DNA of 8,490 bases from an uncultured Methylophilus sp. (GCA_936943315.1 CAKZJM010000249.1:1-8490); one strand, 5' to 3'; positions 1-6,545 are shown, counted from the first letter of the stretch. Numbers and translations: made by a program. Notes: a model not told the origin generated them from the sequence alone.

Positions 1-227
1 CTTTGGTCTTTGACCTGTGGGTTATCTGCATTACCCAGATTGCTAGCATCATGATTGACGCTATCCTGGTAGCCGCCGATGGGGCCTTTGTCAGTACGAC
101 TTTGCTGCCTATCCACTTGAGGACTTTTAGAAGTGCCTAACGTTGCGGCGTCATCTTTGCTTTCAGCCGCATAAGAAGACGCTGTTGAGATCACGGAAAC
201 CAATAATGCAATCAGTAATTTGTTCAT
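1..227 (-). CDS. Secreted polar protein of unknown function (C-terminus beyond window)
   Basis: The first 75 complete codons of an open frame can be read; the gene runs off the left edge, so its full length is unknown. The product starts MNKLLIALL and has a typical Sec signal peptide of about 20 residues ending in SSYA, followed by a mature part beginning AESKDD. The visible mature part is very hydrophilic, rich in D, N, Q, S, K and G, with no Cys and no hydrophobic segment, so it looks soluble and possibly disordered. A good Shine-Dalgarno AAGGA lies 8 nt before the ATG and fixes the start. It lies downstream of another small secreted protein on the same strand, with a leader element shared by both. 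I do not recognise a family. That it is exported is likely; its role is unknown. Confidence 0.75.
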   Translation of the reverse strand, partial: MNKLLIALLVSVISTASSYAAESKDDAATLGTSKSPQVDRQQSRTDKGPIGGYQDSVNHDASNLGNADNPQVKDQ

Positions 228-243
228 TTTTGCATCCTTAAAT

Positions 244-254
244 AAAAGTGAGTG
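244..254 (-). promoter_or_regulatory. Shared leader element CACTCACTTTT, copy 1
   Basis: An 11-nt string, CACTCACTTTT on the minus strand, ends 16 nt before the ATG of the left-most gene. The identical string ends 15 nt before the ATG of the next gene (935-945), and both are followed by an AT-rich TTTAA or TTAAA stretch. Identity and near-equal spacing suggest a common promoter, leader or regulator site. What binds it is unknown. Confidence 0.35.
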
Positions 255-258
255 TGCA

Positions 259-291
259 TTAAGCGAGGGGTGCTTAAAGCAGGTTGCTTTA
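259..291. other. Two overlapping hairpins in the leader of the left-most gene
   Basis: A 6-bp perfect stem (259-264 with 272-277, 7-nt loop) and a 7-bp perfect stem (275-281 with 285-291, 3-nt loop) share bases 275-277, so they cannot both form fully. They sit 32 to 64 nt upstream of the ATG at 227. No T tract follows either stem, so neither looks like a normal intrinsic terminator. They may be part of a structured 5' leader or may be chance in AT-rich DNA. Confidence 0.25.
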
Positions 292-313
292 TTTAATAAT
301 GCGTTGAATAACC

Positions 314-332
314 AGCCTATCAGGTCTAGGCT
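314..332 (-). terminator. Short hairpin at the end of the extended reading frame
   Basis: A perfect 6-bp stem, AGCCTA/TAGGCT with a 7-nt loop, begins at the TAA (332-334) that would end the extended version of the 419-919 gene. It lacks a downstream T tract on the minus strand, so as an intrinsic terminator it is weak. Its position directly after the second stop, not after the first, fits that stop being the ancestral gene end. Confidence 0.2.
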
Positions 333-418
333 TATTTGCCTGTAGGAGACGACTGCCAAGGCCCTTCCACAATACCCTTGTCTATTGGCATCCACTCAAT
401 GAATTGAATTGTGTAAGA
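332..418 (-). other. In-frame 28-codon extension after the TGA of the upstream gene
   Basis: The frame of the 419-919 gene stays open past its TGA (419-421) for 28 codons and then ends at a TAA (332-334). The extension has protein-like composition, with a core reading QFIEWMPIDKGIVEGPW. It could be the original C-terminus, now cut off by a nonsense change or a sequence error, a read-through tail, or chance. Its QFIEWMPID resembles SLVDWSAIN, which lies just before the TGA, position by position (F/L, I/V, E/D, W/W, I/I, D/N), so a small internal duplication or a remnant of a paralogue is also possible. Confidence 0.35.
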
Positions 419-919
419 TCAATTGATAGCTGACCAATCGACCAGCGATTGTAAATCCTGGTAGATGGGCACCTCAGGGGTCACGTCTAAGATGCCTCTG
501 TCAATCATCATGACGGCACGCTGACAACCATCCTTTTTATTGCCTTGACCTATCCAATCAGCCAGGGTGCCCTCGGCTTCTTTACGCACAATGGAGGAAT
601 ACTCTTTGAGTACTGCATTCTTGGCGACATTGCCGCCTGAAGCAAACGCGGCCTCCATTTTCTTGGCAACGTATTTGGTTGAGGCCTGGTAGTACTTTGC
701 ATTCCGCTCCTGCCAGATGTTGACATACTCTCTCGGCGTTTCCAGCCGCCCAAGCAGACCCAGGCACTCGATGCCTACGCGTCCCACGACAAAATGCGCT
801 GCGCCCACAAACGCCGAAGCAATATTTCTAGCGTCGGACTCTAAAACATCAGTGTCCTGCGCCCTGGCCTTATCCGTCAATAAAATCAGTAACAGGCAGG
901 TGAGAAGCATGTTTTTCAT
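419..919 (-). CDS. Small secreted protein of unknown function, 166 aa
   Basis: The product has an N-terminal signal peptide of about 20 residues (MKNMLLTCLLLILL, then a cut after KARA), leaving a mature protein of about 146 residues expected in the periplasm or outside the cell. The mature part is mostly helix-like, with alternating charged and hydrophobic residues (for example YVAKKMEAAF) and two Cys, Cys52 and Cys132, that could form a disulfide. There is no lipobox; the Cys in the signal peptide is not in a lipobox context. I do not recognise a family. The start at 919 has only a weak AAAG Shine-Dalgarno; a second ATG three codons in is possible but leaves a shorter n-region. It follows the four-gene unit on the same strand after a 78-nt gap and has its own leader element, so co-transcription is uncertain. 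The frame continues beyond the TGA, so the true C-terminus is in doubt. Confidence 0.75.
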   Translation of the reverse strand: MKNMLLTCLLLILLTDKARAQDTDVLESDARNIASAFVGAAHFVVGRVGIECLGLLGRLETPREYVNIWQERNAKYYQASTKYVAKKMEAAFASGGNVAKNAVLKEYSSIVRKEAEGTLADWIGQGNKKDGCQRAVMMIDRGILDVTPEVPIYQDLQSLVDWSAIN

Positions 920-934
920 AAAGGTTTGCTTTAA

Positions 935-945
935 AAAAGTGAGTG
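935..945 (-). promoter_or_regulatory. Shared leader element CACTCACTTTT, copy 2
   Basis: This is identical to the string at 244-254 and ends 15 nt before the ATG at 919. The T run here continues to six T. No convincing stem precedes that T run, so I do not call it the terminator of the gene ending at 998. Confidence 0.35.
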
Positions 946-997
946 AAGCCTACACGAATGCACTAGCCGCTGGATTCAGCAGAAAATCATACCTCAG

Positions 998-2605
998 CTA
1001 TGGGTCTTGTTTATGAATCCCCTTCAGCCAACGCTTCCACAGCGCCCATAATAAAAGCCAGACGACGCCAATGACGCTGATCAGGAAAAAAATGGCAGAT
1101 AAAGGCACAAGTGGCGGGGTTTGCGGCTCAAGCGCCAACCCGCTCTTAAGCTTTTCAGGCAACGGGTTGGGCGTGACCGGAATGATTTTCCACTGGCTTC
1201 TCTCCGCCGGGGCCTGTTGCAGGTATTGACCAAAACTGTAAACCGGCGCCAGACCAAAGGCACGGCTGGAGGGAATTTGCGGGATGCGCACAAAATAAAT
1301 GGCTTGCAGTTGTTGCGGCATCCCTTGCATGGTCGCAGAGGTGAGGTTATGTGGGTCGCCTGATTGTGCAATCTTGAGCAGATCATTGCCTACCGCATCA
1401 AAGGCCACCGCGGGAAACAGCCTGGTCATTTCAGTATTCAGGTAATCATAAATCGCCCGCCCTTTTTGCAGGCTACGCTCAGTCGCAGCCACATACCAAT
1501 AGGCGGCACTGGCTTTAAGCATGCTTTCTACACCACGCAGGGGCACTTGCCAACCTAGCTGGCGCAAGCTGTCTATGCTAATGCCGGCGCAATTCTCCAG
1601 CGCATGGTCATACACAAGGTCGTGATGGTAAAAGTGCTGCATGACACGGTTGTTCAGGGCCTGTATCTGCTGGGGAATCTCCGGCTGGTTGAATACCGCA
1701 ACCAGCATGTAAGAGGGACGGTAAAACGCCTGGCCGCTATTGAGGTCGCCCATGTATTTATCAAAGGGCGTCACACCGGCGATGATGCCTTTTTCACTAT
1801 TGGTGGCCAGGTTGTAATAATTATTCACCAGCCATGTGCCATAGTCGCCCTCTTTGCCGACGACGCCCGTCGCCAGCGCAAAATGTCCGCCATGCGCCTC
1901 ATCGTCATCGCCTTGCGCGCCATTGAGCAAGATGCCCAAGGCTGGTTTTCCGGCAGATTGCTGCGCAATGCCCGGTGATTTTTCCCATAACAAGCGGCTT
2001 TGGTAAGCACTGCGAGCCCCGCCCTGCTCAAACTGCACCAGCGTTTGCAGGGTTTCAGTGCCGTGCAAAGGCTGCTGAGCGGCGGCTAAATCGAGCCTGA
2101 ACGCTTTGGGCCACACCGTGCGTATGACCAGGGTGCGATCTTCTAACTTGCCACGGATAGAAACCGCCAAACCGTTAAGAAAATCATTGGTATCGGCGTT
2201 CCAGTAAGACCGGTTAGTGGCTATTTTAGGCACCAGCTTCACACCCAACCGCTCGCCCTCGGCGGAGGTTGCAACTGTCGCGTTGGCATTGAGTGTCATC
2301 TGCGGCCAATATTGGCTGGAACCCGTCCACACCAGCTCGGGCAGTGCGTTCGCATCCAACGCCTCAGTGTCGTCTGCGCCGCGCTTGTTTAACGCGATAT
2401 GTGATACAGGCAAGCCAGGTTGAGGGACGGCAACAATTTCATTGTGGAAGTACCACAGGGTTTGTGGCAGCAGCGTGCACTGCGGGCAAGCGCCTTGCAT
2501 GGTTTGAAACTGTGATTGCGTATACAGCCCGAGGTTATCTAAGCTGGCGTCCGCGTGCACAAAGGAGGTGACCAGGCTTAAGCCTACACCAAACAGTCGC
2601 CGCAT
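998..2605 (-). CDS. Periplasmic, membrane-anchored protein with a permuted NlpC/P60-like (DUF4105/Lnb-like) His...Cys arrangement
   Basis: This 535-residue product has a signal peptide (about 1-18, ending FVHA), a large periplasmic body, and one C-terminal transmembrane helix (about 501-523) followed by a basic tail (KRWLKGIHK), so most of it should sit in the periplasm tethered to the inner membrane. Two conserved-looking patches stand out: GGHFALATG with His241, followed by the aromatic stretch NNYYNL, and YDHALENCAGISID with Cys339. His before Cys is the order in circularly permuted papain-like (NlpC/P60 clan) proteins such as DUF4105, LRAT and YiiX; DUF4105 also ends its core with an N-C-[AT] motif. 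A CPQC pair (Cys40, Cys43) near the mature N-terminus may form a disulfide. The gene starts 2 nt after the flippase stop, with Shine-Dalgarno AAGGGG, so the two are co-transcribed. Inference: a hydrolase or acyltransferase acting on phospholipid or lipoprotein. A peptidase or amidase is the main alternative. The family assignment is from motifs only. Confidence 0.8.
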   Translation of the reverse strand: MRRLFGVGLSLVTSFVHADASLDNLGLYTQSQFQTMQGACPQCTLLPQTLWYFHNEIVAVPQPGLPVSHIALNKRGADDTEALDANALPELVWTGSSQYWPQMTLNANATVATSAEGERLGVKLVPKIATNRSYWNADTNDFLNGLAVSIRGKLEDRTLVIRTVWPKAFRLDLAAAQQPLHGTETLQTLVQFEQGGARSAYQSRLLWEKSPGIAQQSAGKPALGILLNGAQGDDDEAHGGHFALATGVVGKEGDYGTWLVNNYYNLATNSEKGIIAGVTPFDKYMGDLNSGQAFYRPSYMLVAVFNQPEIPQQIQALNNRVMQHFYHHDLVYDHALENCAGISIDSLRQLGWQVPLRGVESMLKASAAYWYVAATERSLQKGRAIYDYLNTEMTRLFPAVAFDAVGNDLLKIAQSGDPHNLTSATMQGMPQQLQAIYFVRIPQIPSSRAFGLAPVYSFGQYLQQAPAERSQWKIIPVTPNPLPEKLKSGLALEPQTPPLVPLSAIFFLISVIGVVWLLLWALWKRWLKGIHKQDP

Positions 2606-2607
2606 GC

Positions 2608-3930
2608 TTAGCCCCTTAAACCCAGCACATAATCACGCGCACTATGCCAGTATTCCGGCTGGCGGAAACACAGGTAAACCGCCACCAGGACATTCACAGC
2701 CGCGGTAATCATGAATAATTGGGGAATACTCACCCCCATGCCAAACAGCCAGACGGAAAACCCGGCAGAAAGCACCATAAATAAGGCGTTCATAATATTG
2801 TTGGCCGCAATCACACGCGATTGATAGCCAGCCTCTGCCCGGCTTTGTAGCAAGACGTACAGGGGCACAATATATAGGCCGCCGCATATCCCAAGCAACG
2901 CGACATCCAGCAACATATGCCAGTATTCAAATCCACCCAAGGCATGCAAGGTGAGTGCCGGATTAGCCAGCAATTGCTGCTGAATGTCGCTGGTCACATA
3001 CGCAAAATCCCAGGTAAACACTGACATCCCCAGCGCGCCCAGCATGACCAGCCCCAGCTCCTGCTGGCCTTTAGAGAGTTTCTCGCACCACATTGAGCCC
3101 ACCCCTACCCCGACAGAAAAAATGGAGAGCAGGCTGATAAAGTCACACTCACTGCCTTGCAGGACGTGCTTGGCCAGGTTAGGAAACTGCGCGAGTAAGG
3201 TGGCTCCAAAAAACCAGAACCATGAAATCGCCACAATGCCCACCCACAAGGTTTGTTGCGCCCAAAAAGTCCGCACATTTTTAATGGTCTCGGTGACCGG
3301 ATTCCAGTTAATTTTGATGTCTGGCACAGGCGCGGGTGACAATGGAATCGCACGGCTCAAGTGATAGCCGGAGACGGCAATCAGCAGCACGCTCAAGCTG
3401 GTAAACAAGGCATGCTGCTCCAGACTGCCCAACCAGGCACCCAACACTTGGCCCAGCAAAATGGCAACAAAACTGCCCATCTCCACTAGTCCGTTACCTG
3501 CCGTCAACTCATTTGGCCGTAAATGCTGGGGCAAATAAGAATATTTCACCGGCCCAAACAAGGTCGAGTGCACCCCCATCAAGAACAACGCCAGAGACAG
3601 CATCAACAGGCTGCGGCTTAAAAAGCCGATGCTGGCAAACAGCATGATGCAAATCTCCAGTAGTTTTACCAAGCGGATAATCTGCGATTTTTCATATTTA
3701 TCTGCCAACTGTCCGGCAGAAGCCGAAAACAGGAAAAACGGCAAAATAAATACCCCGGGCAGCAAAGTCGCCAGTGTCGCGCCGTCCAGCGTGGTCAGGC
3801 TGGCGGTATTAAAAGCCACCTGCGTAATCAATGCGGTTTTAAACACATTGTCATTAAAGGCCCCCAGGCCCTGGGTCCAGAAAAAAGGGCCAAACCGTTG
3901 CTGGCACAGTAAAGTGAATGGATTGTTCAT
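2608..3930 (-). CDS. lplT: LplT-type lysophospholipid transporter (major facilitator superfamily)
   Basis: This is a 440-residue, 12-helix membrane protein of the major facilitator superfamily, expected in the inner membrane. In the known family, LplT moves lysophosphatidylethanolamine and lysophosphatidylglycerol to the cytoplasmic leaflet for re-acylation by Aas. Seen here: an N-terminal GAFNDNVFK (residues 23-31), an MFS motif-A loop GQLADKYEKS (73-82), the HSTLFGPVKYSYLP patch (121-134) and QSRVIAANNIMNALF (370-384), all typical of LplT and of LplT-Aas fusions. It is longer than the enteric protein (about 400 residues), partly through an insert near 308-335. The ATG overlaps the aas stop as ATGA, implying translational coupling, and the stop is 2 nt before the next gene. 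Gene order is aas then lplT, the reverse of E. coli. Substrate choice is inferred from family and partner. Confidence 0.88.
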   Translation of the reverse strand: MNNPFTLLCQQRFGPFFWTQGLGAFNDNVFKTALITQVAFNTASLTTLDGATLATLLPGVFILPFFLFSASAGQLADKYEKSQIIRLVKLLEICIMLFASIGFLSRSLLMLSLALFLMGVHSTLFGPVKYSYLPQHLRPNELTAGNGLVEMGSFVAILLGQVLGAWLGSLEQHALFTSLSVLLIAVSGYHLSRAIPLSPAPVPDIKINWNPVTETIKNVRTFWAQQTLWVGIVAISWFWFFGATLLAQFPNLAKHVLQGSECDFISLLSIFSVGVGVGSMWCEKLSKGQQELGLVMLGALGMSVFTWDFAYVTSDIQQQLLANPALTLHALGGFEYWHMLLDVALLGICGGLYIVPLYVLLQSRAEAGYQSRVIAANNIMNALFMVLSAGFSVWLFGMGVSIPQLFMITAAVNVLVAVYLCFRQPEYWHSARDYVLGLRG

Positions 3931-6065
3931 GCCGCTTTTTCCGCCATGTGTTTCAAGGTGACATAGTCGGTTTTGCCCGTACCCAAGAGCGGGATTTGTT
4001 CGACAACGATGATTTTGCGGGCGATCGCAATTTCTGGCGAACCCAGGTTTTTGGCCACAATCTGCAAGTCCTCACGCTTGAGTTTGTCATCGGTGGTAAA
4101 CAACACAATGCTTTCGCCGCGGCTGGCATCTGCCACGGTGGTGGCCGCGTGCTCAAACTCAGGGGCGGCCGTGTGAGCTATTTTCTCTACCACTTCGAGC
4201 GACACCATTTCACCAGCCACTTTGGCAAACCGTTTAACGCGCCCTTTGATGTGTATAAAGCCTTCGGCATCAATTTCGACCACGTCACCCGTGTCATACC
4301 AGCCATCCTTGGACGAAACAAGCACGCCAGGATTGTCATACAGGTAATAGCCTTGCATGATGTTGTCGCCCTTCACGTGCAGCAGCCCCCCATTTTCGAT
4401 GCCAGGGACTGGCGTCAATTTGTGTTGAATACCTGGGAAAAACTGGCCAACGGTGCCATGCCGGTTAGCCATGGGCGTATTGGCGGCCACCACAGGCGCA
4501 CATTCGGTCGTGCCATAGCCTTCGAGGATACGGATGCCAAATTTTTCATGGTAGATTTTGCGCACTTCTTCATTGAGCTTTTCGGCCCCGGCAAAAACCA
4601 CGCGCAATTTATAAAAGTCATAGGGATGTGCGTATTTGGCGTAATTGCCCAAAAAGGTGCTGGTAGAGAAAAAGACCGTGCAGCCCTTGTCGTAAATCAC
4701 TTCAGGAATCAGCTTGTATTGCAGCGGCGACGGGAACAGAAGGATGGGAATCCCGTTCAGCAATGGCAATAAGGCCCCGGTAAACCCAAACGCATGAAAC
4801 AGGGGCAAAGCCATCATGAATTTATCTGCCGGACTGAAATCCAACATGGCCAAAATCTGGTGGGTATTGGCCAGGATGCTTTTATGGCTGTGCACCACGC
4901 CTTTAGGCTTGCCTTCTGAGCCGGAGGTAAACAAGATGACTGCTGTATCCTCAGCGACAGCGGGCTCCATGGCCGCGCGCGGATATAACAAGGCATAGCC
5001 CATCAGCCAGGCCCGGTCCAGCATGCCAAACTGGCTGCGTAAATCTTCCAGGTAAACAATATTCAAATCGCTCATCTGTGCCACGGTTTCTTGCAGCTTG
5101 GCAGCTTCAATAAAGGCACGCGAAGTAATGACCGTCTTAATTTTTGCCGCAATACAGGCATTGCGCATGCCCTCCGCGCCTGCGGTATAGTTGAGCATGG
5201 CCGGGATACGTTTGAATGCGGTCATGCCGAGCACCAGCGCCAGTGTGTTGGTGACATTCGGCATCAGTACGCCCACCACTTCATTTACCTCGCTGATTTT
5301 GCTGGCAATGCGCCCCAGGGCAAGGCTGCGTTTGAGCACTTCCTGGTAGGTATCTTCTACCTGGTTCATATCTTCAATAATCCGAGTCTTGGCGCCGTAC
5401 TTCTCCATGGCATCCAGCAAGGCTTCAAACAGCGTTTTGCTTTGCTGTGTTTTAAACAACATATGCTGCATGATGTTGCGCATGGCTTCGCCTGCAATAC
5501 GGCGGCGCTGTTTGGCGGTCAGCGGCGCGTGATGCCCATGTGGCGGATCAATCCGGATCTCGGTCGTGGGCAAAATTTTCAGGGTCACGCTAGGAAGCAG
5601 CTTGCGCGGATGTGCATCAGACAAGCGGCCAAAATAAGACTGCGCCGCACCCTCCACCCGCACCGGCAGGATTTTGACGCCCGTTTTTGCCGCGACAAAG
5701 CCAGGGCCATCGTAGACCTTCATCAAGGCCCCGGTCAGCGTAATACGGCCTTCGGGGAAAATCACCACATTTTCGCCAGCATTGAGGCGCTGGATCACCT
5801 TTTTCATGGCGAGCGGGCTGGCTGGGTCTACCGATAAATGGGGCGTCATTTTGAGCCACATTCTGAAAAAGAAATGTTTTAACACACCGGTATGCACGAC
5901 AAAGGTGGCTCGTTTAGGTAAAAACAGGCCCAGTAACAAGCCATCCAGAAACGATTCGTGGTTGGCAATAATTAGCAGCCTGTCTTCAGCGGGCACATTT
6001 TCCAGCCCGGTAACACGCACGCGGAACAGTAAACGGCAAATTCCTCTTAATACACTGACCAGCAT
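3927..6065 (-). CDS. aas: Aas-type bifunctional 2-acylglycerophosphoethanolamine acyltransferase / acyl-ACP synthetase
   Basis: The product is 712 residues, close to E. coli Aas (719), and combines two enzymes. Residues about 1-200 are a PlsC-type acyltransferase with the NHESFLD box (35-41, the HxxxxD catalytic pair His36/Asp41) and FPEGRIT (103-109). Residues about 210-712 are an AMP-forming acyl-activating enzyme with TSGSEGKPKG (380-389), YGTTE (517-521), WYDTGD (589-594), the hinge GRVKRFAKVAGEM (608-620) and the C-terminal GTGK lysine (Lys698). Known reaction: ATP-dependent loading of fatty acid on ACP and transfer to the 2-position of lysophospholipid at the inner face of the cytoplasmic membrane. 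All key residues I looked for are present. The start at 6065 has a good Shine-Dalgarno AGGGAG 7 nt upstream. It lies 27 nt after the repressor gene and overlaps lplT by ATGA, so all are probably one transcript. Confidence 0.93.
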   Translation of the reverse strand: MLVSVLRGICRLLFRVRVTGLENVPAEDRLLIIANHESFLDGLLLGLFLPKRATFVVHTGVLKHFFFRMWLKMTPHLSVDPASPLAMKKVIQRLNAGENVVIFPEGRITLTGALMKVYDGPGFVAAKTGVKILPVRVEGAAQSYFGRLSDAHPRKLLPSVTLKILPTTEIRIDPPHGHHAPLTAKQRRRIAGEAMRNIMQHMLFKTQQSKTLFEALLDAMEKYGAKTRIIEDMNQVEDTYQEVLKRSLALGRIASKISEVNEVVGVLMPNVTNTLALVLGMTAFKRIPAMLNYTAGAEGMRNACIAAKIKTVITSRAFIEAAKLQETVAQMSDLNIVYLEDLRSQFGMLDRAWLMGYALLYPRAAMEPAVAEDTAVILFTSGSEGKPKGVVHSHKSILANTHQILAMLDFSPADKFMMALPLFHAFGFTGALLPLLNGIPILLFPSPLQYKLIPEVIYDKGCTVFFSTSTFLGNYAKYAHPYDFYKLRVVFAGAEKLNEEVRKIYHEKFGIRILEGYGTTECAPVVAANTPMANRHGTVGQFFPGIQHKLTPVPGIENGGLLHVKGDNIMQGYYLYDNPGVLVSSKDGWYDTGDVVEIDAEGFIHIKGRVKRFAKVAGEMVSLEVVEKIAHTAAPEFEHAATTVADASRGESIVLFTTDDKLKREDLQIVAKNLGSPEIAIARKIIVVEQIPLLGTGKTDYVTLKHMAEKAA

Positions 6066-6092
6066 TGTTTCACTCCCTGTCCAAATTCTTTT

Positions 6093-6398
6093 TTATATTT
6101 CGTCTTTAATATACTCAAGCACATTGTGTAGCGCTTGTTGCATGAAGGCCTTATTCACCCAGAAGTAAACTTCGCGCCCTATTTTTTCACTCTGCAAGGC
6201 ACCACCACGTTCTAGCACTTTTAAATGATGCGTCACCGCCGTGCGGCTCAATTGCGAGCCCTCGACAATTTGCAGGATGGTCAACCGCTCGTTTTTTTCA
6301 AACGAGAGCAAGATCCGCTGCCGGTGCGCATCTCCCAAGGCCTCAAACAGGGCTGAAATGTCTGTCCATGCGTCTGGAATGTGGGTGACTGTTTTCAT
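6093..6398 (-). CDS. ArsR/SmtB-family winged-helix repressor, probable autoregulator of the phospholipid operon
   Basis: The 101-residue product has the usual ArsR layout: LFEALGDAHRQRILLSF (17-33), helix-turn-helix SRTAVTHHLKVLERGGAL (51-68) and a beta wing SEKIGREVYFWV (70-81). It contains no cysteine at all, so the thiol metal-binding sites of ArsR, SmtB or CadC are absent; I also see no DxHx10HxxE-type site in the last helix. It probably senses a small molecule or lipid-related signal, or responds without a metal. It is the first gene of the minus-strand unit, 27 nt before aas, and a perfect inverted repeat lies 2 nt upstream of its ATG, the usual arrangement for self-repression. No Shine-Dalgarno can be seen before the ATG, so the mRNA may be leaderless or nearly so. 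The signal is unknown. Confidence 0.9.
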   Translation of the reverse strand: MKTVTHIPDAWTDISALFEALGDAHRQRILLSFEKNERLTILQIVEGSQLSRTAVTHHLKVLERGGALQSEKIGREVYFWVNKAFMQQALHNVLEYIKDEI

Positions 6399-6400
6399 AT

Positions 6401-6424
6401 AACTAAATAATTAGTTATTTAGTT
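6401..6424. promoter_or_regulatory. Perfect inverted repeat, probable ArsR-type operator
   Basis: AACTAAATAA at 6401-6410 and its exact reverse complement TTATTTAGTT at 6415-6424 flank a 4-nt centre TTAG. A second, nested repeat ACTAA/TTAGT (6402-6406 with 6411-6415) gives a further half-site. AT-rich imperfect or perfect dyads of this size are typical operators of ArsR-family dimers. The site spans the region where a -10 element and start of transcription for the repressor gene would lie, so binding would block RNA polymerase. It may also affect the divergent plus-strand gene, whose ATG is 130 nt away. Confidence 0.75.
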
Positions 6425-6429
6425 TATTT

Positions 6430-6447
6430 TGTCAAGCTATTTGTCAA
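6430..6447 (-). promoter_or_regulatory. Two tandem TTGACA -35-like boxes upstream of the repressor operon
   Basis: On the minus strand a TTGACA occurs at 6447-6442 and again at 6435-6430, 12 nt apart. Each matches the sigma-70 -35 consensus fully. The matching -10 is unclear: the region downstream is the AT-rich operator, with TAAACT at 6426-6421 (15-nt spacing from the first box) or AATTAT at 6412-6407 (17-nt spacing from the second) as candidates. Either would start transcription within about 20 nt of the repressor ATG. Confidence 0.5.
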
Positions 6448-6540
6448 CGTTAGTCCGTCCTTTATCCAGGTTTCATTAAACCATCATTTAGCAGGCCATG
6501 CCGAGCGATAGACTGTGAAGAAACTCAAAATAACATCATC

Positions 6541-6545
6541 AGGGA
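6541..6545 (+). promoter_or_regulatory. Ribosome binding site AGGGA that decides the start at 6554
   Basis: AGGGA lies 8 nt before the ATG at 6554, a normal spacing. The frame also opens further upstream at a GTG (6515), but no comparable site precedes that codon. Starting at 6554 also puts the signal peptide at the very N-terminus. Confidence 0.65.

Noticed and set aside
920..997. Intrinsic terminator after the four-gene unit, before the T run at 933-938
   Set aside because: Only a 4-bp AGTG/CACT stem with a 15-nt loop can be drawn, so the T run alone is not enough.
717..1016. Plus-strand open frame over the start of the small secreted gene
   Set aside because: It lies largely antisense to the signal peptide region of a supported gene and is rich in Ser, Arg and Lys without a recognisable domain.
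3918..4772. Long plus-strand open frame (284 codons) opposite the 3' half of aas
   Set aside because: It is fully antisense to a well-supported gene and its composition (many His, Phe, Arg, Asn) is typical of an antisense shadow.
5091..5837. Plus-strand open frame (248 codons) opposite the 5' half of aas
   Set aside because: It is antisense to the acyltransferase and adenylation domains, with no recognisable domain or ribosome binding site.
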